In this document: positions 54,581 through 64,000 of the stretch, piece after piece
How the letters are laid out: each line of letters opens with the position of its first letter
Numbering within the stretch: the stretch's first letter is position 1
The notes under the pieces: generated by a model
The model's database searches: none
Seen by the model: only the letters and a program-made list of their open reading frames with translations
What the model was told of the DNA's origin: nothing
Program-made: the position numbers and the translations under genes
Assembly (NCBI GenBank): GCA_022497145.1
Contig: MU385893.1
Coordinates: 205,598-269,597, forward strand
Direction: 5' to 3'
DNA length: 64,000 nt
From: Rostrohypoxylon terebratum
Taxonomy: Eukaryota > Ascomycota > Sordariomycetes > Xylariales > Hypoxylaceae

Positions 54581-55864
54581 ATGCCACCCCCCAACACCCC
54601 AGAGGAAGGATTAATTACGAGTTCCTCCTCCACCCTCGGCTTCCGATCTTTTATGAGCAGCGATGCTCCCGCCACAGCCTTGGACCTGCGAGCTCTTGAC
54701 TACGAAGACGAGGTTGATGAAAATCTAATCTGTCCCATCTGCCGAGTCCCTTTCGTTTCCCCAGTGATTACTACATGCGACCATGTCTTCTGTCGAAAAT
54801 GCATCACCCAAGCACACGCATTAAACCCCGTCTGCCCCATCGACCGACTTCCTTTGAAGCTGGTATCCGAAACACGGCCCGCCCCTAAGATCATCTTCAA
54901 TCAGCTAGACAACTTGCGCGTCAAGTGCCCGAATAACATACGGGGCTGCAGCCTGGTTGTGTCTCGTTCACTAATCGAAAACCATGTCGCCCGATATTGC
55001 GACCAGACACTTGTCCCATGCCCCCACCCCGTCTGCGACAAGACTACAGTTCGAAAAGACTTGGGCAAAGGGTGCCTTCACTACAATGTGAGATGCTACT
55101 ACTGCGACCAGATGAAGCTGAGGGCCGATCTCGAAGACCATCAGGACAATCGCTGTCCCAATCGAAAGAAGGAATGCGTGCTTTGCTTTGGTGAATATGT
55201 GCGTCACAAGCAGGAAGAGCACGATGAGGTGTGCCCCCAAATGTATATCCCTTGCAAGTTCGCTCCCTTCGGTTGTAAGCAAGACGTCAAGCGAATGTTC
55301 GCAGAGGATCATGCCTCGATGTGCGACTATCGCGTCGTTGGGACCGTAGGGGAGCAGTTGGCAGAACTCCGAGCCGATATTCGTATCCTAGAAGAGAAGG
55401 ACCAGCTCAAGGATCGGCGAATCAAGTTCCTTGAGAGTCGCGGGTTTCCTTACTCCTCCACCAATTCGCCTGATCCCATTCCGGACATCGGCCTACCTGA
55501 GAGCTCCCTGGCTCACGAAGCACCGTACGAGTCTAGAGATCAGTACTTCTTATCCCTCTTTGAGACCATGGAGTCCAAGGTCGAGCGCCTCTCATCCGCT
55601 ATCAACGAGATTGAAGGCCGCCATTCGATGATGCTCTTCAATGAGAGCACGCAGATCAAAGACCAGCTCACCGATATCCGCAGCACCATGGGCGTACTCG
55701 GGATGCATGTGAGATGGCTTATGAACTTCCGACTTCAAGAACGAGGCCGACTAGCATCACCTGGGCTCTCGGGACCCATTGCGGATAACCCTATCCGACA
55801 TCACGATCCCCCCAGCCTATCTGGACGCCTCAGCGACTTACGTGAACATCCCCCTCGATTATGA
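54581..55864 (+). CDS. RING and TRAF-type zinc-finger protein (probable E3 ubiquitin ligase)
   Basis: Single exon, 427 aa from the Met in MPPPNTPEEG, preferred because the upstream in-frame Met at 54518 adds a non-conserved extension. A RING finger (residues ~50-95: ENLICPICRVPFVSPVITTC, DHVFCRKCITQ, NPVCPIDRLPL) ends in CPID, so Asp replaces the last Cys, as in many TRAF-like RINGs. TRAF-type zinc fingers follow (VKCPNNIRGCSLVVSRSLIE, PCPHPVCDKT, RCYYCDQMKL, ECVLCFGEYVRHKQEEH, IPCKFAPFGCKQDVKR). Next is a coiled coil (VGEQLAELRADIRILEEKDQ) and a helical C-terminus, without a MATH domain. Expected to ubiquitinate partners bound through the zinc fingers and coiled coil. Targets are unknown. 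Confidence 0.88.
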   Translation: MPPPNTPEEGLITSSSSTLGFRSFMSSDAPATALDLRALDYEDEVDENLICPICRVPFVSPVITTCDHVFCRKCITQAHALNPVCPIDRLPLKLVSETRPAPKIIFNQLDNLRVKCPNNIRGCSLVVSRSLIENHVARYCDQTLVPCPHPVCDKTTVRKDLGKGCLHYNVRCYYCDQMKLRADLEDHQDNRCPNRKKECVLCFGEYVRHKQEEHDEVCPQMYIPCKFAPFGCKQDVKRMFAEDHASMCDYRVVGTVGEQLAELRADIRILEEKDQLKDRRIKFLESRGFPYSSTNSPDPIPDIGLPESSLAHEAPYESRDQYFLSLFETMESKVERLSSAINEIEGRHSMMLFNESTQIKDQLTDIRSTMGVLGMHVRWLMNFRLQERGRLASPGLSGPIADNPIRHHDPPSLSGRLSDLREHPPRL

Positions 55865-57331
55865 TTCGGCTCGAAGACGATCACTCGCATAATGACGCAA
55901 CACAAAACAGTGCGATATCTTCGCGAAAGACGCTACGTATCCAACACACTGTTCGCCTATCTCAATTGAAAGCACGTTCGATACCGAGACACAAGTCCCC
56001 CCCATCGTCACCATGGCCTTCCAAGTCAAGTTTTGGTCACGACATCATCGGATTCTTGGCACCATGTTCCAAGATACAATCGTCACGTGTGAGGGCAAGA
56101 ACCTTCTGAGACTCGACCTACCTCGACATACTTCCTCCAGCACATATGTGCTTCATCCCAGCATCCCGGGCTCGAGGGACTTCAGGGTGGACTAAAGTTG
56201 TTGGAGAGATGTGACATAGCTTAAAGAAGTATGGCGGGGAATGAGAAGAGATAATATTAGCTCTGATGGTGCTAGGAGGGGATGTGAAGATGGGTAACGA
56301 TCGTAGTTCCGTGCTTCCTGGCAGGAGAAAGATTACGGTGGCCTTGATGGCTCCGGTGGACATTGTGAAGAACATTTTTAACGTAGGCCTCCATTGCTAA
56401 ACAGTGGAGAGCATGATTCGGAGTCTTAAAATTACTCCGGGGGCGGGTAATGGCGTTCGGAGTTGGGTTTTGGCCTCGTCGCCCTATGGAAATGTGGAAG
56501 AGCTGGCGTTACGGTGCATAAGGTCGGGAGACAACTACTGTAGGTATGATTATTGCCATCGCATCAATAAAGAGTAACATGTTAATAATTAGTATCATCT
56601 TGATGTTGCGATTTATTCGTCTCATGATAGGTGCGAATTCTTATTGTCATTATTCCGCAAGACAAGCGCCACTCCGTCCGACACGCAGGACGCCACCAAT
56701 TGCCACATTCGATCGAACTTGAAGCTTGAGATCGTATGAAGTCAACTTGGCAAGATTGATTTAGATGTTGCTGGTAATTTTCACGTAGTACAATGTTGAA
56801 AATGCGTAGGCCTGTCATTATTCCCTATTGTTATTCCATAGATTGTTCACACGGTATTTCTCCCTAGCGTTTTCCCGTATTCCTCCCCTACAAGAGCTGA
56901 TTAGGTGCAAAGAAAAGAAAAGAAAAGAAGAGAAAAGAAAAGAAAAGAAGAGAAAAGAAAAGAAAAGAAGAGAAAAGAAAAGAAAAGAAATAAAGAAAGA
57001 AAGAAAGAAAAAAGTTGCCGTTTGCGCGATTCGAGCCCCGCATGATGCAAAGTCGGCGGTTTCATGATGGTAGAGGAGATGGCATCTCTACATCACTTGC
57101 CGATTTCACCATACAGTAATCTCTGCTGGAGGGACTGTTCCTTATCCTCGTATGGCCTGTCCAAGTTCGTCTTAAGTATCAAGATAACCCGTCTACACTC
57201 CACCGCATCATCTCAGCATAGCCACCTGAGCATGAACCTTGAAATTTCGGCAACCTCCATCTCATAAACTCCCTTCAATCAACGTTTGCGCAGACTTTCC
57301 TGCCTAAAGTGTAATGGATAGAGAATCCGAC
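55865..57331. other. Convergent intergenic region with purine repeat
   Basis: 3' flanks of the RING-TRAF and NACHT genes. Apart from the purine tract (56909-57013) and a degenerate tRNA-like patch next to it on the minus strand (57015-57082), I see nothing. Confidence 0.5.
56909..57013. repeat. Homopurine microsatellite with 20-bp higher-order unit
   Basis: The unit agaaaagaaaagaaaagaag occurs as three perfect copies (56911-56970) plus a fourth with one change (56971-56990), followed by (AAAG)n to about 57010. The whole tract is homopurine on the + strand except for a T at 56991. Confidence 0.9.
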
Positions 57332-60300
57332 TCAATTCCCCTCTTCCTCCGACTTCACACGACGTCTAATCGCCGGAAACCTGGCCCTCGGTATAGAAAA
57401 GATTACTCGCCTCTTATATCGGATGTTGTCCGGCCTCAACACCTTCTCGGAGTATTTCGGAAACTTGTGCTTCCAGTCCGGCTCGCGGTCATGGATGGCG
57501 AAGTCTGGATGATTCGGTTCAAAGAAGGGGCGGAGCGCCGGTCCGAACCGGTCCTGTAGCTCCGCGCGGTGGTGCGCTTCAACGGGGCACCCGAGAGCTA
57601 GGATCCAGTCGATGACTTCTTGGAGGATGGCGCTTTGGTTTGGGAACCATAATGCTACTAACGTTGTTAGATCGATGACGTGGCCGTGTTCCTCAATAAT
57701 TCTGAGAATGGCATCAGACGCTTCGATGGCGTAGTGTCTCCCGTGACGTCTAAGTATGCGTCTAGTCTGCATTCCTTGTTCAGCATCTGACGGAAAATAC
57801 TCCGACGTAAAATATAACTTGAAAATAGGACGCCTACGGTCGCGTAGGAATGTGTATGTTGTCTTGCTTATTACGAAGGAGAATCTCGGATTTGCGCCGT
57901 GGTATAGCATGAAGGCGATGGTTGGTAGATTAGGCTCGTTACGGTAACACCACTCCTGGAGCATCATATGAAATGCAGACTCCCTTCTCGGGGTTATACT
58001 GGAGTCAGGAGAAGTTCCGTGGTTCAAAAGGACCTCAAGGGTTTTCAACGCCGGGTACCACAGTTCTAGCCTTTGGGGATTCATCGATCTAAGGCTTAGC
58101 AACGCAGCAGGAAAACAGCAGGATCTCAATTTGGGACTGATGCCCCGTTTAAGAGAGAGGTATTCGTAAAAGCCCGCCTGCGAGCAGGCTATCATAATGA
58201 GATCCTTAGGATCACAACGCACAGCCACGTCCGAGTGTCTTACAACCAGAGCACATCTGTAACGCTCTGAATCCACCTTCAAACTGATAAGTGTTTTGTG
58301 GATGACGTCTAGGGCTTCGAAGAAGCGCGAGGAGGCTCGTTGACCAGTACTAATATGTTGTTGAATCATTAAGTCTATGTTATGCCTGAGTGACAAGGGG
58401 GGGCAGAAATCAAATACTGCCATAAAAGGATCGGGTATTTGGTAGCTATACCTAGATGCATAATAAGACGCTGGTAGATGTACACGTTGCAGAAGACCGA
58501 GGTATGTATGGCAATAAGCGTCGCAAGGGTCAAAACCTCGCAGCTCCAGGTCCAATTTCTGCATGAAATATTGGCTTTCTAAGAATTCCGATATTGATCG
58601 GTGTGTGAGGCGAACCGCACTTCCAAGGATACCTGAAAGGTCAATCGGAGTGTCGGGAGGACGTAGTTCAAGAAGACCTTTGCACAGGCCGTATATTCGC
58701 CTTTTAGTCCTTTCTAAGCGATCGATTCTCTCTCTTGTCGTTAGTAGGTTGACCTCTAATTTTAAGGCGAAATCCGTGTCTTCGGTGTATTCCTCTAAAA
58801 ATGAGAACTGCATTAAGGGGATATTCGAAAAGGAGGTGGAACGAACCGAAGCGAGCATGCTATATGCCAATCTTCGGTTATTGCGAGGGATCGATTCTAG
58901 GAGTTGTTGGAACACTGCGACAATCAAGGTCAATCTCTACCATTACGAGACAAGGGCTAGTGAGCACGCCATGAAGATCCTCTTGTTATATGATGTAGAC
59001 AGATTGAAATCAAAAAGTCGGGAAAGGTAGGTACTGACTAGGCTCGAGGTCGTTTGGGAGAGATCTGATCAGTCTCACCAGATCTCTCAGTTGATCACCA
59101 TTTGCCAACCCATCCTCGACATGTCGCAGGACAATCGATACCCATAAGAACACACCATCAGATTCATTGACTATTGCTTCTTCCAAGTCGGTGATATTCG
59201 AGATGCCTGGAGCGGCCCGATCCTTAGTATTCAGTAAGGCACCGAGATTCATCTCGCGAAACCGATCCTGAACGAACATGCGGATGTCAGAGCTTGTAAG
59301 ATCATGTAGTCGAACCTCAGGAAAGCACCCAAAGGCATCTTTGAATATAACCCATTCCCGACTAGATACGCAGATCTTTACGTTCGGATTCTCATTACAC
59401 CACGCAAGTAACTGTCGGATCAATGTTGCGTGGTTCCCTTCAAATTCATCGAGACCGTCTACGAAGAGCGCGATTTTATGTTCTCCGTGGCTCTTACTCG
59501 CAGATATCAGCCTCTCGAAAGCCTCGTGGCATTCGTTATGTTCGATATGAACACTTCCCCTATTCAACGATGATTCCCACTGCACGGGAAACGCAAAGGG
59601 GATTAAATCGTGACATTCTGAGAGAAGGCAATATAGCAGCCCCCGAATGAGTCCCTTTATACTTTTTTGGAGAACAGAACCGGGTTTCCAAAAGAAGAAC
59701 GCTCCAAATACGAGTTTCTTCTCACCTGCCCAAGCCCTCAGGTAGCGTGTTGTTTCGCGGTGCTGTGAAACATATTTCATGAAAGTCGATTTGCCTGACC
59801 CTGGCTTACCCGAGATATAAAAAATTCCGGAGTCTCGTTGGAGCCAGCTAACAAAACTATCACGAGCTTGTCTCAAATTTTCTCTTACTGAAATAGGCAC
59901 GTCTGTATCTGAGAAAGCTATAGGCGCTTCCTGTTGTTGCTGCTGTGAAGAAAGATCCGAGTGGAAGGATCTACTATCCGAAACTTGAGGGTCCCCGTCA
60001 CTCCCGATCGATGACAAATCATCCAAAATCCACTGGAAACTTGAGTTGTCGCTTGATTCGCTCTCGGCAGTAGACATAGAGTTCATATTTCGAAAGCTGC
60101 CGGTGCTTGAACCGGCCTCGGTATAAATGAGGGTCGAATCTAAACTCGATACGACAGATTTCGACTCGCTATTTCGGCCTGAAATTTGGTCATCTTCATG
60201 GCCATAGCCATAGCTGTGGTCATTGCCATCTTTATTGTGAAGACTACTCTCTGATGCACTGGCTATATCATCTTGACCAGCGAAAATCCAAGAGAATGTC

Positions 60301-61051
60301 TTTCGATGAGCCTCTTCGATATCTTCAAATCTCTCATTAATACGCTTGAATCGCAGCGCGTCTAGGATACGTGCTTGGCGTACATTGAGAATGGCGTCAT
60401 CGGTCAGCTGAAGTAATGATTTAATCTGGTCTAAGGCTTCGGAGTCGAGACAAGAAACATTGGTACCCAAACGTAGAGATTCTACACTTCTGATGAGTGA
60501 TTGTAGCTCACGTTCGCCGGCTTGGCCGTGGGCGAGAAGCTTGTTGAGTCGTTCCAATGACTCAGATCTATGATCATGTTAGGTTGAGGGATAGATAAAA
60601 TAGATACATCAATCACGTCTTACCTCGATATATTCATAAGCTCCAAGCTTAGCTGTTGTTTACAACGATCTAGCTTCAGCTCTAACTCGGTCTTCTCATC
60701 TTTCTTGCGCCAGTTTTGTATTGCAGCCCGAAAGGCTCCTCGCATAGACTTTGGGTTCTGAGCCCTTAGTTTACCCAGCAACTTCGCTAGCTCTACCGAC
60801 ACACTCTCGCAGTCAGTGACTACTTGAAGTAGAGTCGGTTCCTGATTTGAGAAAGACCCAGGCGGTTTAGCATTCTTCAGGTTGGCAACTAGTTGCTGAA
60901 GTTGTTGCGTTGAATGAGACAAGGCCTCATTATATGCGCTGGAACCGGAAGCTGATGCATGGATACCTTTGGCTGTAGAAACTAGCTTGTATCCAAAATC
61001 CAGGAAAGTAATGATGTTGCCTACGAGCCCAATCGCCATGGATGGGTCCAT
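57332..61051 (-). CDS. NACHT-domain STAND protein (fungal NLR-like)
   Basis: Exons 61051-60624, 60567-59039 and 58914-57332 (1179 aa). Introns 60623-60568 (GTAAGA..TCATAG) and 59038-58915 (GTCAGT..TCGCAG) keep frame, giving ..MNISRSESLERLN and LPNDLEPMFQQLLESIP. The N-terminal ~140 residues are the helical signalling-type domain common on fungal STANDs (MAIGLVGNIITFLDFGYKLV). A Ser-rich linker with Q5 follows. The NACHT domain has Walker A ISGKPGSGKSTFMKYV (~396-404), Walker B KIALFVDGLDEFEGN and sensor KICVSSREW. A winged-helix-like/DUF7791-type part follows (RVHLPASYY region). The C-terminus holds only weak ankyrin-like units (LEVLLNHGTSPD, AFMLYHGANPRF), not regular repeats. STAND NTPases oligomerise on ligand sensing and in fungi mediate non-self recognition and programmed cell death. 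Ligand and effector are unknown. Confidence 0.9.
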
Positions 61052-61445
61052 ATCGTTGACAATTATAACGTATTAGCTGCATATGTAAAAGTTTTATCTT
61101 GAATAGAGCCTCACTCGTCCCGCCGAATGTTTAACACAGCCAGCAATGATCACGTGGTATATGCAGACCTTATACAGTCGTACAGTCTGCCTCTTTCCCC
61201 TCCCCTTGTTCATCCAATGAATGGTAAGCCCTTGTAGATAAGCAGCAGCGGGAAAGGGGAAGGATGGGCATCTCTAAAAGTTATCCTAGATCCCCTCGGG
61301 TCTGAGTGCTTTGCAGAATCTAGTGTATAATATCAGGGAGATGTTCGTCGAAGATTTTAGATACTTAGCATTTGGAGAATGATCTTAGGTATTACTGATG
61401 ACAACGAGCATTGTTTATATGCACATCGTATCTAATTCGATTATC
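61052..61445. other. Short tandem gap, NACHT promoter
   Basis: About 390 bp between the AT-hook gene stop and the NACHT gene start, both on the minus strand. No distinctive element. Confidence 0.5.
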
Positions 61446-63535
61446 CTATCTTTTAATAACCTTCAATAACGAGGCTATCCTCGTCCGTTTGCTGAGCCCG
61501 ACCCGATACGGCACCTTGGATTGGGATGCCGTGGACGTGGGTTTAGGGATCGCACGTGCCTTCTCCTCAGACTTGGGAGGTAAAGTTGGATTAGCTGGCG
61601 ATTCGGCGACGGCTTTTGCAGGTAGAACTTCTGTTGGCATGGATCTATGGGATGGTGTTCTACTGTTGCTGCTGATTTCTTTTAAGGGGGACGCATCTCT
61701 GTCTTCAATCTCATTCGCGATTGGTTCACTTGGAGCTACGCCTTCTTCTTCCTGCTTTTCAGCCTTCTTTTTCTTTTTCGACTTCTTGGTTGTTCCAGTT
61801 ATTCCTGTGGGCTCTTCACCACAGGGATCATTCTCGACAGTCTCGGGAATGGCAGGCTCAAGTTGTGGGGCGACTAGAATTTCAGTCTTCGCCGGATCTG
61901 ACTTCCGCGGCCGCCCTCGTCTTTTCTTAGTCTTCCCTGGCTCAATTGGAACCTCGGAAATGTTAGCGGCGGTATTTAGATCTTGAGCAGTAGCTTGATT
62001 TTGAACAAGAACATCGTCTAGAATAATTTGCTCGCTCATAGGCTGTTTTTTCTTGCGTCCACGTTTTTTCGGCTGTGGAGTTGGTTGGGCGTCTAGCTGA
62101 ATGGGTTCGGGCATAATAGCTGGGATAGGTTGTTCTGTTGCCGGTATCTCGGGAATGCGCTCATCAACTTTGTATGGCTCTTCTTGGAGAGGTTCTTCGC
62201 GCTCCACTTCTCGAGGGTGTTCTTCATCGCGCGGATGCGGAATGAGTTCAATATCTCCATCCTCTTCATTGACGATAGGCGAATTGCTTATATGCTCACT
62301 ACGACGCCGACGTTTGTGGCTGTCTTGCTCGTCTTGTTTATCATTGTCGTTATCTAGAGCCCAAGGCTGGTCCTGCGCGAGTTCATCTTCATCCAGCGTA
62401 TCCTTTGGCGTCTTCTTTCTCTTCTTGTTCGGTGGGTCACACATTGTGGAGTCGCCAACTGGCGCATCAACTTCATAAGGTGCAGTACGTGTAGAGAAAT
62501 ATGGTAGTCCCATATCTGCCATGGGAGCATTTCCATGGTGATCAGCGGCAATAACATCTGGAGAGGATGGTATCTAGGATGGAGTTAGCACAGCTTAAAA
62601 ACTCAATATGTGGGTACACTTGCGTTTATCACAGTTGAAGTTTCGAGAGGTTGAGTATCAACTATAGCGTCAGCCATGGGAATAGGCATAGGACTTCTTT
62701 CCCATGGAAGTGGCGGTCCAGAAGAGGCATATCTACTTGGCGTCGAGTATGCAACCGTTGATACGCCACTTGATTTTGGGTTGGAGTGCGATACGGGTAG
62801 ACCGGAGTAGCCGTTCTGTGATTTCTGTGATACGTTGACCCGCTGATACTCGAGCTTCTGCATAGTGGTGAGATTGCTTTGAGCAATGTAGAAATTGATC
62901 GGGGCAGGCGTGTCATGATTTGTAGGATACGTTTCATGTGTGACACCATTTCCCATAAACATCTCGGCTGCAGCAGAGCTTCCAATGATTTTCGACGGGG
63001 TCCTTTTTTGTTTGCCATATGACTTTTCCTTCCCCTTTGAGTTTTTAGCAGTCCTTGAACTGGGTGCAGCCTCAGCACTACTAGGCACATCCCACTCACT
63101 GGGAACACCTTTTCGCGGTGTAGTAGCGCCGGAAGCACTGTTATTAAAAAGTGGTGGTTGGTTCCCTAGATTATCCAGGATTATTGGTGCCGTGACATCA
63201 GTGGCGGAAGATGCATCGGACTTTCTGGCCTTGTCTTTGACCGGGTGTGGCACCTCACTACTGCTCCCGCTTGCCTTTTGACTCCGACGGACGATCTGCT
63301 CTATAAGTTGAGATTGCTCAAATGCTCTACTCTGCTGCTCGTCATACACGCTGGCGAAGAATGACTGATCCGTAGTGCCAGATGTTGGTTTCTGAGTATC
63401 TGGTAATTGAGGGCTCAATGGCTCTATTTCTGGCGGCATTTCTGCGTCCTCCCTAGTATCTTCTCTAAGAGGAGTCAACGGCTGATCGTCGCCATCCTCG
63501 TCGTCGGAGTCTGCGATTACCCGGCGAGACGCCAT
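61446..63535 (-). CDS. AT-hook DNA-binding protein, disordered
   Basis: Two exons. Exon 1 starts at 63535 (MASRRVIADSDDEDGDD) and ends at 62633 or 62620; exon 2 starts at 62573 or 62557 and ends at 61446. The intron has a GCTAACT branch point. The first pair (62633/62573) gives 676 aa and joins ETST to IPSSPDVIAAD; the second gives 675 aa. The protein is almost wholly low complexity, with acidic and basic blocks. AT-hooks are TKKRRGRPRKSDPAK and PKKRGRKKKQ, and there is a KKSKKKKKAEK nuclear-localisation-like tract. The conserved-looking C-terminus SKVPYRVGLSKRTRIASLLK is the best region for orthologue searches. It is expected to be nuclear and to bind the minor groove of AT-rich DNA in a chromatin or transcription role. 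No enzymatic domain is visible. Confidence 0.82.
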
Positions 63536-64000
63536 AATACCACCACTCGACGCGTTTCGACGCGACTTATGTATACCCAGGTAATATTCAGATTCTAAAG
63601 AAAATGAGATAGGAACAACATCAAAGCAACAAGAATATTGATTAGAAGTGCCGATACATTGAGATAACGGTAAATGAAGCCATCAGTCAACAAATTAAAG
63701 TTGAGACTCATTCATCGTGAATTGGTGAATTGAGGCCGTGGATGGGAATTGATCCAGATTCGGAGATTCGATTGCCTTGCTTGTAACATGTACTATGTAC
63801 AGTACATAGGTAATGTACCTGTAACCTGCTAAAGAGCACGCATATGTGGGGTGATACGGTGTGGTCCGTGCATCATAAAGAACAGATGCAGCTGGCACCT
63901 GCACTTATTAGTACTGGCTACGCAAAGCTCGCCGTCGTACCCTAACGGGTACTGCGCTTTAATTAGCAAAATTGCAGGTAATTAGCAAAGTACCTTTCTA
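63536..64000. other. Upstream region of AT-hook gene
   Basis: AT-rich promoter region. Imperfect palindrome around gtactatgtacagtacat (63787-63804). No gene seen. Confidence 0.5.

Noticed and set aside
1..64000. CRISPR arrays, insertion sequences, LTR or LINE elements
   Set aside because: No spacer-repeat array, terminal repeats, reverse transcriptase or transposase motifs seen; the genome type is eukaryotic.

Overview
The window is nuclear DNA of a filamentous ascomycete (Pezizomycotina). The evidence is short introns of about 50-230 nt with GTANGT-like donors and CTAAC/CTGAC branch points, plus fungus-specific genes: Bud6, Sog2, an AA11 LPMO, Cce1 with a SAP domain, and a NACHT STAND protein. 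Long gene-poor spacers rich in short CCTAGG/ACCT palindromes suggest Sordariomycetes, possibly Xylariales, but that placement is inference. No transposon, CRISPR array, operon or complete canonical tRNA was found.

Layout. 1-1.6 kb: 3' part of a secreted, probably GPI-anchored S41 peptidase. About 2 kb: a tRNA-like Pol III element. 2.4-5.6 kb (-): Bud6/Aip3 polarity protein. 7.4-8.7 kb (+): FAD monooxygenase, followed by about 4.7 kb without a convincing gene. 13.4-16.7 kb (+): Pbp1/ataxin-2 homologue with LsmAD and PAM2 and a spliced leader, but no visible Lsm domain. 22.1-23.5 kb (+): AA11 LPMO with a C-terminal Cys module. 24.7-25.3 kb (-): possible small gene. 28.0-28.7 kb (+): small GPI-type wall protein. 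28.9-30.0 kb (-): Cce1 mitochondrial Holliday-junction resolvase. 30.7-31.0 kb (-): two-exon Cys-rich mini-gene A. 33.7-36.6 kb (+): secreted GH2 glycosidase. 37.7-38.5 kb (-): protein-kinase-like gene. 38.8-39.0 kb (-): Cys-rich mini-gene B, same family as A. 40.0-40.5 kb (+): small secreted protein. 41.2-42.8 kb (+): glutathione reductase. 43.7-46.7 kb (-): Sog2. 49.3-50.8 kb (+): short RecQ helicase. 51.2-52.3 kb (+): BLOC-1 subunit 1-like. 52.7-53.7 kb (-): Tsc13 enoyl reductase. 54.6-55.9 kb (+): RING/TRAF zinc-finger protein. 57.3-61.1 kb (-): NACHT STAND receptor-like protein. 61.4-63.5 kb (-): AT-hook protein.

How the genes relate. Each gene appears to have its own promoter. Functional themes recur only loosely: polarity and morphogenesis (Bud6, Sog2), wall and extracellular polymer work (LPMO, GPI protein, GH2, S41 peptidase), DNA maintenance (Cce1, RecQ), and self/non-self or stress sensing (NACHT protein). 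The 37.7-40.5 kb stretch packs a kinase-like gene, a Cys-rich mini-gene and a small secreted protein, and looks accessory.

The least expected observations are: (1) two tiny split genes encoding W-x-C-C-x-C...C-x2-C...C-x2-C proteins, with a phase-0 intron at the same place between adjacent Cys codons; (2) five perfect copies of the 13-mer cctaggtcctagg (either strand), all outside assigned genes; (3) an ataxin-2 homologue apparently lacking its Lsm domain; (4) likely in-frame introns in the LPMO and pbp1 genes that naive ORF calling would translate.
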